This document shows positions 1-6,129 of a stretch of DNA of 12,330 nucleotides, piece by piece (positions within the stretch are counted from its first letter, which is position 1; each line of letters opens with the position of its first letter). The notes under the pieces were generated by a model. That model worked only from the letters and a program-made list of their open reading frames with translations. It was not told where the DNA came from and ran no database searches. Source of the stretch: Arsenophonus melophagi (GTDB lineage Bacteria; Pseudomonadota; Gammaproteobacteria; Enterobacterales; Enterobacteriaceae); assembly GCA_032378655.1 (NCBI GenBank), contig JAVYJS010000022.1, positions 1 through 12,330 on the forward strand. Direction: 5' to 3'. A program made the translations under genes and the position numbers.

Positions 1-564
1 GCTTTCAAAGACTGAAAGAACATGAATTACAATTCAATAGTAAAATGAATTTGTCACTATTAATGCTTATGAAGCTGAAGTACGAACATATTATTTTAGC
101 TCTTCTATGAAGATAGAAAGAAAATCAGGCTGCGATAAGACAAGGTATTCTTAATGACTTAATTGTATTATTAATACTCCATCAATTAAATTATGAATCA
201 ATTAAGTATAAAATTGTGATAATAATCACTTATTAAATTACATACAACGAATCAAAATATGAGTAATTTATCAAAAATAATTTTTATTTCATATTAATAG
301 TAACAATCAAATCATTATGGATCTCTATTTACTGATTACTGACGTAAAATTAATTCCATTGACCTTGTGATCAATATTTTGACTAAGAATTTTAGAACTA
401 AAATAGTTTATGAGATTACTCATAGACGTGAATTCGATAAATGATGCAAACAGTAATATTGCAATTATATTGCATGATTATTATTGTTTAATGCATAAGG
501 GAAGACAACATTATAAACAAAGATATCTTATAGATATATTGAGATGACTTTTATTAAAAATAAC

Positions 565-595
565 CATGTATTCAAATAAAAAAATTGAATACATG
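565..595. repeat. Inverted repeat, 11-bp perfect stem
   Basis: Arms CATGTATTCAA (565-575) and its exact reverse complement (585-595) flank an A-rich 9-nt loop. No T run follows on either strand, so it does not look like an intrinsic terminator. Confidence 0.75.
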
Positions 596-680
596 CATAA
601 CTGGATATTGTTTTTTCCTATAAAAACCCTTTTGATATGATCAAAATCACTTTGATAATGAAGAAAACATTAAAAAGCTT

Positions 681-711
681 ATGATCTATTGATGTATGTC
701 AATCAGATCAT
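681..711. repeat. Inverted repeat, 12-bp stem with one bulge
   Basis: ATGATCTATTGA (681-692) pairs with 699-703 and 705-711, leaving C704 as a single bulged base and TGTATG (693-698) as the loop. It is close to a perfect palindrome but has one extra base. Confidence 0.7.
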
Positions 712-1161
712 GGATTGTGCTTATTGCACTTTTTTAGCATTTTACCGATGAATTTCCATTTTAATTTTAACTGCTATAACTATTGCAAGGAGTCATGAGC
801 CACTACTATTCATTCATTTATACGATCTCTTTTGTATAATTTGCGGCTATAAGATATTAAAATACGGTTTGTGAAATATAATGACGGTTTTAAAGTAATT
901 GTAGTAGCACTACATATCACTAGTAGTTTAATCTAAAATACCAAGAAATAAGTTAAAACCGTTAGCCATTTGTTTCTGTTCAAATATTTGCTTCTAAAAG
1001 CCATAAATCGTTTCATTATTATTTTAATAATATCCTGATTTTACTAAAAATGATATAGTCAAAATAGGCAGAAATTTCATTTTGTCAAAAAATGAAAAAA
1101 TAGAGCAAAATTAACTGGAGCACTTTTTACAAATTTTGTATCACTACTCATAATAGTGAGT

Positions 1162-1191
1162 AATTACCTATTCTTGTTAGAATAGGTAATT
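1162..1191. repeat. Inverted repeat, 13-bp perfect stem, 4-nt loop
   Basis: AATTACCTATTCT (1162-1174) and its exact reverse complement (1179-1191) surround the tetraloop TGTT. A shorter 6-bp hairpin (1141-1146/1154-1159) lies immediately before it. Neither is followed by a clear T run. Confidence 0.8.
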
Positions 1192-1213
1192 CATAATGTG
1201 ATCTTATTTCAAT

Positions 1214-1244
1214 TATATTAAAATCAGATATATTAAAAATCAGA
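1214..1244. repeat. Tandem duplication, 15/16 bp
   Basis: TATATTAAAATCAGA (1214-1228) is followed directly by TATATTAAAAATCAGA (1229-1244), the same unit with one extra A. This looks like replication slippage followed by a one-base change in an A run. Confidence 0.75.
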
Positions 1245-1273
1245 GATCGCTTATCCAGTGCTATGTAACAACT

Positions 1274-1298
1274 GTTATAGTTTATTAAAAACTATAAC
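1274..1298 (+). terminator. AT-rich terminator-like hairpin
   Basis: GTTATAGTTT (1274-1283) pairs with AAACTATAAC (1289-1298) across loop ATTAA, and a T-rich tract (from 1299, two T runs split by one A) follows on the plus strand. The shape fits a plus-strand intrinsic terminator, but the stem has only three G-C pairs and no plus-strand gene lies upstream, so the role is uncertain. Confidence 0.35.
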
Positions 1299-1340
1299 TT
1301 TTTATTTTTTTATATTTATTGCTGATGTACTATAAATAAT

Positions 1341-1369
1341 TACTTTTCTTCTTAAAAAGAAGAAAAGTA
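1341..1369. repeat. Inverted repeat, 13-bp perfect stem, AAA loop
   Basis: TACTTTTCTTCTT (1341-1353) and its exact reverse complement (1357-1369) surround a 3-nt AAA loop. An outer 7-bp pair, TGATGTA (1323-1329) with TACATCA (1374-1380), encloses it, making a two-level structure that runs into the tandem repeat at 1371-1402. Confidence 0.8.
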
Positions 1370-1370
1370 T

Positions 1371-1402
1371 AAATACATCAAGGCAGAAATACATCAAGGC
1401 AG
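1371..1402. repeat. Perfect 16-bp tandem duplication
   Basis: The unit AAATACATCAAGGCAG occurs twice back to back (1371-1386 and 1387-1402), followed by a few more A bases. The two copies are identical, which suggests a recent slippage event. Confidence 0.85.
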
Positions 1403-1685
1403 AAAAGGTTTTTAAACAACGTTTACTGATAGTAACTCTGTATGTTTTCCTAAATAAGGCAAATCAATATTTTTATTATTATCAGTATTGTCATACTAAA
1501 TGTATTTTAAACATGTCATGTATGGATTGAACTTTTTATTAAAATGAATGTATTAAAATCATAATTTAACTAAAGTAATTTCAAGCATTGCATTCAGTAC
1601 TTCTGATAGTCTTTTATTACCGATGATTATTGTTTTATCTGTATGGTATTTGATTGTTGCTTGATTGCCAATAGATACACAGTAG

Positions 1686-1725
1686 ATAATAGAACCCATC
1701 TCTGGATGGGGATGGGTTCTATTAT
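1686..1725. repeat. GC-rich 15-bp hairpin with a duplicated inner arm
   Basis: The left arm ATAATAGAACCCATC (1686-1700) pairs perfectly with 1711-1725 across a 10-nt loop. The loop ends in GATGGG (1705-1710), a second copy of the GATGGG that starts the right arm (1711-1716), so CCCATC (1695-1700) can pair with either copy. It is one of the most GC-rich spots between genes here. A T-rich tract follows on the plus strand. It could be a bistable RNA hairpin or a weak terminator; no associated gene is seen. Confidence 0.7.
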
Positions 1726-1992
1726 TTTGTTTATAGATGTACGTTATCAACAGAAAAAGTTTTCTGCTATCCGTTCAATTAATAAGTCAGATACTTTAAT
1801 GGTTGATGTTAATTATCTTTTAGATTTCATTATTATTTTACTTTCTATAATAAAATTTACGAATAATAGTTACAAAGTTAACAGGTATCGTTGTTAATCA
1901 TGTATTAAAATGATATTTATCGAAATGTTGTGTTATTTTCAGTTAATAACTGAAATATTTTTTTACACAATCTTCATAATAAAACCAGTACT

Positions 1993-2019
1993 AAAATTAC
2001 TGATCTCAGTAGCAATTTT
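1993..2019 (-). terminator. Possible dsbB terminator
   Basis: Beginning 3 bases past the dsbB stop codon (minus strand), AAAATT-ACTGA (1993-2003) pairs with TCAGT (2006-2010) and AATTTT (2014-2019), with a 3-nt bulge. The minus-strand RNA would end in a short U run that is part of the stem. The position is right for a terminator or 3'-protecting hairpin, but it is weak and AT-rich. Confidence 0.35.
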
Positions 2020-2022
2020 GAA

Positions 2023-2535
2023 TTATTGCTTAAAAGATAAAAATTGGCTTAATAGGATTAAGCTTGCTAAAAAAAAATAAGTAATAAAAATAATTAATAA
2101 CCATACTGACATTTCAAGATTTAAAAATGACCACTGTTTTTGAATGCAGTCACCATAAGCTTCAAAAAAAGAAGGAAACCAATGATGTAGTGGTAACTGT
2201 GAGGGAAAATTAACAGAAAAATTACATGAGTTAAAAGGCGATGGATAAAATTTTATTTTAGTATGTTCCCAGGTTAGTTTTAACCCTTGCCAACTGCTGT
2301 ACATCCATAAGATAACTGCTATATAACGAATCACACTTTTTGGTGCTATAGTAGCGACTAAACTGATTACTATGATAGCCAATAAAACAATCCGTTCGTA
2401 AATACATAACACACAAGGTTGCAGACCCATGCTGTGCTGAAAATAAAGTGCAATCATTTCTAACAGACTTGAACTGATAGCCAGCAAAAACCAAGATTGT
2501 CTAGTTTTGGAGTATGAGTAAAAAAAACGCAGCAT
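2023..2535 (-). CDS. dsbB: Disulfide bond formation protein B (DsbB)
   Basis: Inner-membrane quinone reductase that reoxidises the periplasmic thiol oxidase DsbA and passes the electrons to ubiquinone or menaquinone. At 170 residues it is near the usual 176. Four hydrophobic segments fit the family's four-helix bundle (about 15-32, 45-63, 70-88 and 142-163). All four redox cysteines are present at E. coli positions: Cys41-Val-Leu-Cys44 in the first periplasmic loop, and Cys104 and Cys130 in the second. Arg48, in the conserved ERI stretch after the CVLC motif, fits quinone binding. The start codon is the ATG giving MLRFF, which matches the E. coli N terminus (MLRFL), but no good Shine-Dalgarno is seen upstream. 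In E. coli the gene follows nhaB; no nhaB is visible here. The gene is intact, suggesting that periplasmic disulfide formation persists, although dsbA is not in the window. Confidence 0.96.
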   Translation of the reverse strand: MLRFFYSYSKTRQSWFLLAISSSLLEMIALYFQHSMGLQPCVLCIYERIVLLAIIVISLVATIAPKSVIRYIAVILWMYSSWQGLKLTWEHTKIKFYPSPFNSCNFSVNFPSQLPLHHWFPSFFEAYGDCIQKQWSFLNLEMSVWLLIIFITYFFLASLILLSQFLSFKQ

Positions 2536-2608
2536 GTTGATTCAATTTCATTTCAATCAATTAGTTAGGTAAGTCATATGGCCTCTTTTATTGAAGCTAA
2601 ATAGCGAT

Positions 2609-2628
2609 TTACATTTGTTAAAATGTAA
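2609..2628. repeat. Inverted repeat, 8-bp stem upstream of dsbB
   Basis: TTACATTT (2609-2616) and AAATGTAA (2621-2628) flank the tetraloop GTTA. It lies about 75 bases upstream of the dsbB start, so it may fall in the promoter or leader of that gene. Confidence 0.6.
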
Positions 2629-2811
2629 TGAATTAAAAAAAAATAAATTTTCTATTTATCTGATAGCTTCTTCCATTACAAGCGAAGCATACTATCATAT
2701 GCAACTATATAATAATTTTTTTAATAAAAACAACATGCTAAGATCAACAATAATTCTAGCTATAATAGGCTAATGGCTTTACATCACCTGATTGTAAAGT
2801 AAGGTTAGAAT

Positions 2812-2841
2812 ACCTTTCTTCGATCTAAAAGGTAGAAAGGT
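2812..2841 (+). terminator. Terminator-like hairpin, plus-strand T run
   Basis: ACCTTTCT (2812-2819) pairs with AGAAAGGT (2834-2841), and TTTT follows on the plus strand. No plus-strand gene precedes it, so it is only terminator-like in shape. An alternative pairing of 2811-2816 with 2829-2834 competes with it. Confidence 0.3.
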
Positions 2842-2891
2842 TTTTAATTTAGTACAGTTCATGAAACATGAAAAGTACTTTAGATATTTTT

Positions 2892-2916
2892 ATTTACTTA
2901 CTGAGTGTAAGTAAAT
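2892..2916. repeat. Inverted repeat, 9-bp perfect stem
   Basis: ATTTACTTA (2892-2900) and TAAGTAAAT (2908-2916) flank a 7-nt loop. A 5-bp hairpin (2919-2923/2932-2936) follows at once. Confidence 0.65.
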
Positions 2917-2963
2917 TCCTCTTGTAAATATAAGAGTGCAATATATTCATATTGTTGATCTGA

Positions 2964-2993
2964 TATTGTAAATTATTGCAATAATTTACAATA
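2964..2993. repeat. 30-nt perfect palindrome
   Basis: The 15-base arms at 2964-2978 and 2979-2993 are exact reverse complements with no spacer; the left arm starts TATTGTAAATT. An outer ATTGTT (2951-2956)/AACAAT (2994-2999) pair adds a second level. With no spacer it would extrude as a cruciform or fold as a hairpin with a strained small loop. Confidence 0.85.
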
Positions 2994-3062
2994 AACAATG
3001 TCAAGTAGTTTTGATATCAGCTTTTTATGAAAAAATCTCCATAACAGGAAAATATTATTCGA

Positions 3063-3092
3063 TACCTTTATAAGTATGACCTTATAAAGGTA
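3063..3092. repeat. Inverted repeat, 12-bp perfect stem
   Basis: TACCTTTATAAG (3063-3074) and CTTATAAAGGTA (3081-3092) flank the 6-nt loop TATGAC. No T run follows. Confidence 0.8.
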
Positions 3093-3104
3093 GGAAAGCC
3101 GTAA

Positions 3105-3133
3105 AATTCTTCTATTCTTAGAATAGAAGAATT
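3105..3133. repeat. Inverted repeat, 13-bp perfect stem, 3-nt loop
   Basis: AATTCTTCTATTC (3105-3117) and its exact complement (3121-3133) surround TTA. It begins only 12 bases after the previous hairpin. The neighbouring stem at 3258-3291 contains related TTCTATTC/GAATAGAA words, so these two may share an origin. Confidence 0.8.
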
Positions 3134-3175
3134 ACTAAATCATATGAAAACGTTTCATAGTTCTTCTATATGCAA

Positions 3176-3208
3176 TAAAAAGCTGTTCTCATGGAGAACA
3201 GCTTTTTA
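3176..3208 (-). terminator. Strong intrinsic terminator, bidirectional
   Basis: A 15-bp perfect stem (3176-3190/3194-3208) has the core GCTGTTCTC/GAGAACAGC, a 3-nt loop (ATG), and an A tract on one side matched by a T tract on the other. It therefore reads as a Rho-independent terminator on both strands. On the minus strand it lies about 240 bases past the gapA stop and well upstream of dsbB, so it most likely ends gapA transcription and insulates dsbB. It is the only hairpin here with the full textbook form. Confidence 0.8.
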
Positions 3209-3257
3209 GAATTTATTATGAATGAAAAATAAAAAATTATCCATTCATTAAGCTGGC

Positions 3258-3291
3258 AAAGAATTGTATTCTATCTAGAATAGAATTCTTT
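3258..3291. repeat. Inverted repeat, 16-bp stem with one mismatch
   Basis: Positions 3258-3273 pair with 3276-3291 except for a G-G mismatch (3266/3283). The centre spacer is only TC, so the real loop must open a few pairs. An 8-bp hairpin overlaps its right end (3292-3299/3306-3313). Confidence 0.75.
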
Positions 3292-3431
3292 CTTCTTCTA
3301 GTAAAAGAAGAAGCGCATAATTTATAATTTAGATATTCTCTTTCGTGAGAACTCTTATAAAGAGTAAGTTAAATTTTTTTTAAATTATTTTGCTTAGCAA
3401 AAATAAGAACATTCTTAGCGACTTTCAGTAA

Positions 3432-3469
3432 TTAATTAGGCATATTTATTTGGCAATATGCCTAATTAA
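3432..3469 (-). repeat. 14-bp hairpin holding the gapA stop codon
   Basis: TAATTAGGCATAT (3433-3445) pairs with ATATGCCTAATTA (3456-3468), extended by T3432-A3469. The 10-nt loop (3446-3455) contains the gapA stop codon and the codon before it. One arm encodes the last residues of GapA and the other lies just past the stop. No U run follows on the minus strand, so it is more like a 3'-protecting hairpin than a classical terminator. Confidence 0.75.
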
Positions 3470-4441
3470 ATCTAAAACTTTATTTGAAAAACCAGTTTCA
3501 TTATCATACCAGGCAACTAACTTTACAAAATTATCGTTCAAGGCAATACCTGCTTTAGCATCAAAAATAGATATTAATGTGTCTCCATTGAAGTCTGTGG
3601 AGACAACACTATCTTCTGTATAACCAAGAATACCCTTTAATTCACCATTGGCAGCATATTGAATAGTTTGGCAAATTTCTGGATAACTAGTCGCTTTATT
3701 TAAGCGAACCGTTAAGTCAACAACTGAAACATTCGGTATTGGAACACGAAATGCTATACCAGTTAATTTACCATTGAGTTCAGGAATAACCTTACCAACA
3801 GCGTAGGTAGCGCCAGTTGATGAAGGAATAATATTTTGTGAAGCGCCGCGGCCACTACGCCAATCGCTAGATGAAGCCCCATCAACAGGCTTTTGAGTTG
3901 CTGTCGTCGCATGAAGTGTTGTCATTATACCTTCAATAATACCAAAGTTGTCATTGATCACTTTCGCTAGTGGAGTTACGCAGTTAGTAGTACAAGAGGC
4001 ATTAGAAACAATATCTTGACCAGTATAGGTATTATGATTTACACCCATAACAAACATTGGGGTTGCATCTTTTGATGGGGCAGTTAAAACCACTTTTTTT
4101 GCTCCAGCATTAATATGTCTTCGAGCTTTTTCATCAGTCAAAAAAATACCAGTTGCTTCAGCCACTGCATCAACACCTACTTCATGCCATTTCAAATGAG
4201 CAGGATTTTTTTCTGATGTATAGCGAATAATTTTACCATTAATTAGTAGACAATCATTTTTAACTTCGATAGTACCATTAAAACGGCCATGAGTTGAGTC
4301 GTATTTTAACATATAAGCTATATAATTAATCTCTAATAAATCATTGATTGCGACAATTTCAATATCGTGACGCTCTTGAGCAGCACGAAAAATAATACGA
4401 CCAATACGACCAAAACCGTTGATACCTACTTTAATAGTCAT
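3446..4441 (-). CDS. gapA: Glyceraldehyde-3-phosphate dehydrogenase (GapA)
   Basis: Cytoplasmic glycolytic enzyme that oxidises glyceraldehyde-3-phosphate with NAD and phosphate to 1,3-bisphosphoglycerate, acting as a homotetramer. At 331 residues it has exactly the E. coli GapA length. The N-terminal Rossmann fold opens with NGFGRIGR (8-15), and the catalytic motif SNASCTTNC holds nucleophile Cys150, with partner His177 in LHATTATQ. The C-terminal WYDNETGFSN (311-320) is typical. DGASSSDWRSGRGA (188-200) departs from the common DGPSHKDWRGGRGA, but this loop varies. ATG is the start, with AGGTG (4450-4454) placed 8 nt upstream as Shine-Dalgarno. The gene stands alone. A hairpin overlaps the stop codon and a strong terminator lies about 240 bases downstream. 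No truncation or frameshift is seen. Confidence 0.98.
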   Translation of the reverse strand: MTIKVGINGFGRIGRIIFRAAQERHDIEIVAINDLLEINYIAYMLKYDSTHGRFNGTIEVKNDCLLINGKIIRYTSEKNPAHLKWHEVGVDAVAEATGIFLTDEKARRHINAGAKKVVLTAPSKDATPMFVMGVNHNTYTGQDIVSNASCTTNCVTPLAKVINDNFGIIEGIMTTLHATTATQKPVDGASSSDWRSGRGASQNIIPSSTGATYAVGKVIPELNGKLTGIAFRVPIPNVSVVDLTVRLNKATSYPEICQTIQYAANGELKGILGYTEDSVVSTDFNGDTLISIFDAKAGIALNDNFVKLVAWYDNETGFSNKVLDLIRHIAK

Positions 4442-4501
4442 AGTATTTTCACCTAATTTATTTATTTAAATAAATTTAAAATAATATTAGCACCACCGCT
4501 A

Positions 4502-4529
4502 AAGATAGTAAAACTTTAATAAATATCAA
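4502..4529 (-). promoter_or_regulatory. Possible gapA promoter
   Basis: On the minus strand TTGATA (4524-4529) and TATCTT (4502-4507) are spaced 16 bases apart, about 60 bases upstream of the gapA start. A second TTGATA (4538-4543) with TATTAA (4516-4521) overlaps it. In DNA this AT-rich such matches arise often by chance. Confidence 0.25.
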
Positions 4530-4691
4530 AGTGGATGTATCAATATGAATACAAGATTCACGTATAATGCACCTTTTGTGTGTGGGCAAATAATTAAAAC
4601 AAATATTGATAATTACATTAAATGTATCGTATATATTACAATATTTATTGCTTTTTTTACAAACTAAATTTGATACAAAAGCATGATTTAT

Positions 4692-4742
4692 TAAGTGATC
4701 ACCTACTTAATTAGTAATCACTTACACTTATGTAAGTGATTA
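4692..4742. repeat. Three-arm element with mutually exclusive hairpins
   Basis: TAAGTGAT (4692-4699), ATCACTTA (4717-4724) and TAAGTGAT (4734-4741) form two alternative hairpins sharing the middle arm. The downstream one extends to 12 bp, TAATCACTTACA (4715-4726) with 4731-4742, and has a CTTA loop. The layout resembles an attenuator or switch, but no downstream gene on the plus strand or regulated coding sequence is evident. Confidence 0.6.
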
Positions 4743-4975
4743 TGCTTCTTTGTATTTAGAACATTTACTATATTTCTATCACTTCAATGTATATTGAGAA
4801 CCTATTCTATAGATCTAAAAACCGAATATGCAACATTATTATCTTCATTCTGTACGTATTAATTGTACTGATCAATAATCAGCAAAAAACAACCAAAAAT
4901 AAATAATAATAATTATTTAAATGAAATAAGAATATATCTAAAATAAAAAATTAGTTAAAATGTAACTTAATACGA

Positions 4976-5030
4976 TGATTACTCAATGGTGGTTATTGAT
5001 TGGTGATAAATAACCACCATTGAGTAATCA
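4976..5030. repeat. Long inverted repeat, 22-bp perfect stem
   Basis: Positions 4976-4997 and 5009-5030 are exact reverse complements with an 11-nt spacer; the arm contains TCAATGGTGGTTA. It lies between the hairpin-rich tail of sppA and the gapA promoter region. There is no T run on either side and no coding function, and no second copy in the window. Confidence 0.9.
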
Positions 5031-5364
5031 ATCATACTTTACATGATAAAGTTATAATATACCGTAAATAAAGGTAGAAAGGAAGGAAGTATCATGTAGC
5101 TATTAAAATAGCTAAAAGATTTTCTTGATAATAAGAAATGCTAATTAACATTTGATTATAGCGATTTCAAGTTGAATATTCAAAAAGAATATGTGATTTA
5201 CGTGAAGCAAAATACCCTATACTCTTAACTTAAGATCATTAGCATGTAGATATATTGAATTACATATTTCTCATAGCAAGAAATTTAATTACATTAAATT
5301 TAATCATCATCAAAATATAAAATATCACTATCGATTTTTGCATTTACTTCTCGTGCACTATTGC

Positions 5365-5417
5365 TTGTATCTGAACTAGGTGAAGTATTTTTCATACTTC
5401 ACCTAGTTCAGATACAA
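5365..5417. repeat. Long inverted repeat, 24-bp perfect stem, 5-nt loop
   Basis: Positions 5365-5388 and 5394-5417 are exact reverse complements around TTTTC. The arm holds TATCTGAACTAGGTGAAG, with 8 G-C pairs in the 24. It is the most stable-looking hairpin in the window by eye. It is not followed by a T run, so it is not a classical terminator, and it lies in no reading frame of note. Confidence 0.92.
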
Positions 5418-5661
5418 CAGAAAAGTAAGAAAAGTATTAGCTAATAAATTTTGTATATTTACTATTAGAGTGCATATTGCTACATATTGTTTTGTGAGTT
5501 TGAGACATTTAAATAATCAGAAGGATTCAATTACAGACCATAGTAATGACCTTCTTTTTAAAAGATAAAACCTAAATGAGCGATATTTAATTAACTTTTA
5601 CAGTAACTTCATAATAAAAGTTATTTTAAAATCTACTTATAATAGTTTTTCTTATAACTTA

Positions 5662-5697
5662 GCGTACTAAAACATTGGTGCGTACCAAAACATTGGT
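5662..5697. repeat. 18-bp tandem duplication, one mismatch
   Basis: GCGTACTAAAACATTGGT (5662-5679) is followed directly by GCGTACCAAAACATTGGT (5680-5697), differing by one T/C. The second copy can form a small hairpin (TACCAA/TTGGTA, 5683-5688/5693-5698); the T-to-C difference is what completes this stem. Confidence 0.85.
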
Positions 5698-5735
5698 ATT
5701 AGTCTATGAATGTTATTATTTCATTGAAAATGTGT

Positions 5736-5760
5736 TCAGTAAAAATTGAGTTTTTACTGA
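5736..5760. repeat. Inverted repeat, 10-bp perfect stem
   Basis: TCAGTAAAAA (5736-5745) and TTTTTACTGA (5751-5760) flank the loop TTGAG. It is AT-rich, with the T run inside the stem. Confidence 0.65.
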
Positions 5761-5809
5761 CGTCTAAACAACGTCTCATCATTGCTCATAACATTGCATG
5801 GGATTAACA

Positions 5810-5854
5810 CTTGTACTTGGTTACCAGACCATAGGTCTTATAACTAAGTACAAG
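5810..5854. repeat. Compound hairpin, 14 bp plus 5 bp
   Basis: CTTGTACTTGGTTA (5810-5823) pairs with 5841-5854, including one G-T wobble (5819/5845). After a 2x2 internal loop, AGACC (5826-5830) pairs with GGTCT (5834-5838) around ATA. The two-stem layout with an internal loop looks like a structured RNA element, but it matches no family I recognise. Confidence 0.75.
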
Positions 5855-5927
5855 GTATTAAGAAGATTAGCTTTAACCGCTAGATCTTAAAGTTTTTAGA
5901 AAAACTTATGATTTCCTTGTCAATGGA

Positions 5928-5961
5928 ACGCTTTTCTTTATACTGGAATAAAGAAAAGCGT
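5928..5961. repeat. Inverted repeat, 14-bp perfect stem
   Basis: ACGCTTTTCTTTAT (5928-5941) and its exact complement (5948-5961) flank the 6-nt loop ACTGGA. It lies about 170 bases past the sppA stop on the minus strand. T runs are inside the arms rather than after them. Confidence 0.8.
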
Positions 5962-6058
5962 AAAGTTAGTCACGATTATAATACAGTGCAGAATGTAAAA
6001 GTTAAACATCGTTGTTTTTTTATAGTTATTGCTAATTTTATTAATAAACAACATAATC

Positions 6059-6083
6059 TTTTATATTAAATTGTAATATAAAA
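6059..6083 (-). repeat. AT-only 10-bp hairpin downstream of sppA
   Basis: TTTTATATTA (6059-6068) and TAATATAAAA (6074-6083) flank AATTG. It is the first stem-loop after the sppA stop codon on the minus strand (about 45 bases) and could mark the transcript end, though it has no G-C pairs. Confidence 0.45.
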
Positions 6084-6093
6084 ACATCAATAT

Positions 6094-6117
6094 GTATGAA
6101 CTAGACGTATGAACTAG
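6094..6117. repeat. Direct repeat, 11 bp with period 13
   Basis: GTATGAACTAG occurs at 6094-6104 and again at 6107-6117, separated by AC. It sits just past the sppA stop codon and looks like a slippage duplication. Confidence 0.75.
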
Positions 6118-6129
6118 CTTTATGACAAG

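Larger units (their letters stand above)
1..2022. other. Gene-free stretch downstream of dsbB
   Basis: About 2 kb with no protein or RNA gene that I recognise. Reading frames are short, AT-driven and cross the hairpins. The stretch holds many inverted repeats. Stronger ones are listed separately. Weaker ones seen by eye include arms at 389-395/398-404 (7 bp), 409-414/419-424 (6 bp), 630-636/640-646 (7 bp, loop ATG), 884-893/953-962 (10 bp, distant), 900-905/909-914 (6 bp), 1015-1021/1025-1031 (7 bp), 1075-1083/1089-1097 (9 bp), 1751-1757/1760-1766 (7 bp) and 1937-1945/1947-1955 (9 bp, followed by a T run on the plus strand). It may be an eroded remnant of former genes, but no fragment can be identified. 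Confidence 0.6.
2536..3445. other. Gene-free stretch between gapA and dsbB
   Basis: Roughly 900 bases without a recognisable gene. It has the densest run of hairpins in the window: at least twelve between 2609 and 3469, often separated by only 10-40 bases. Besides those listed separately there are arms at 2777-2783/2793-2799 (7 bp), 2851-2855 plus 2858-2863 with 2867-2872 plus 2875-2879, 3143-3149/3153-3159 (7 bp), 3218-3224/3242-3248 (7 bp), 3292-3299/3306-3313 (8 bp), 3351-3356/3360-3365 (6 bp) and 3388-3393/3397-3402 (6 bp). It forms the 3' flank of gapA and must contain the dsbB promoter, which I could not place with confidence. Confidence 0.6.
4442..6129. other. Gene-free stretch between sppA and gapA
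   Basis: Nearly 1.7 kb without a recognisable gene, holding the longest hairpins between sppA and gapA. Beyond those listed separately there are arms at 4900-4907/4912-4919 (8 bp), 5041-5048/5090-5097 (8 bp, spaced), 5097-5103/5108-5114 (7 bp), 5121-5126/5133-5138 (6 bp), a 12-nt palindrome at 5172-5183, 5281-5288/5294-5301 (8 bp), a 12-nt palindrome at 5435-5446, 5592-5600/5615-5623 (9 bp), 5863-5871/5879-5888 (9 bp, one bulge) and 5890-5897/5900-5907 (8 bp). A hairpin ending at 5554 (GAAGG/CCTTC base) is followed by TTTTT on the plus strand. A purine-rich AAGGAAGGAAG (5079-5089) resembles a ribosome site, but its ATG is followed at once by a stop. Confidence 0.6.

Noticed and set aside
795..839. 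14-codon ORF after AAGGAG (787-792), product MSHYYSFIYTISFV
   Set aside because: The ribosome-like site is only 2 nt from the ATG, and the peptide matches no leader I know.
1559..1750. 63-codon open frame on the minus strand
   Set aside because: Overlaps the frame above and the same hairpin, with no recognisable product.
1643..1897. 84-codon open frame on the plus strand
   Set aside because: No ribosome site, no family resemblance, and it runs through the 15-bp hairpin at 1686-1725. Composition is that of surrounding DNA.
2258..2494. 78-codon open frame on the minus strand
   Set aside because: Lies inside dsbB in another frame; dsbB is clearly the real gene.
2591..2773. 60-codon frame on the plus strand
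   Set aside because: Starts with TTG, has no ribosome site, is Lys/Asn/Ile-rich as expected of AT-rich noise, and contains the 2609-2628 hairpin.
2536..3445. Remnant of nhaB upstream of dsbB, as in E. coli
   Set aside because: No stretch resembling NhaB could be read in any frame; a translated search would be needed to exclude it.
5070..5097. Purine-rich AAGGAAGGAAG followed by ATG
   Set aside because: The ATG is followed at once by TAG, so there is no coding sequence.
4976..5417. Insertion sequence or MITE ends
   Set aside because: The long inverted repeats have only 5-11 nt between arms, no transposase, no flanking target duplication and no second copy in the window.
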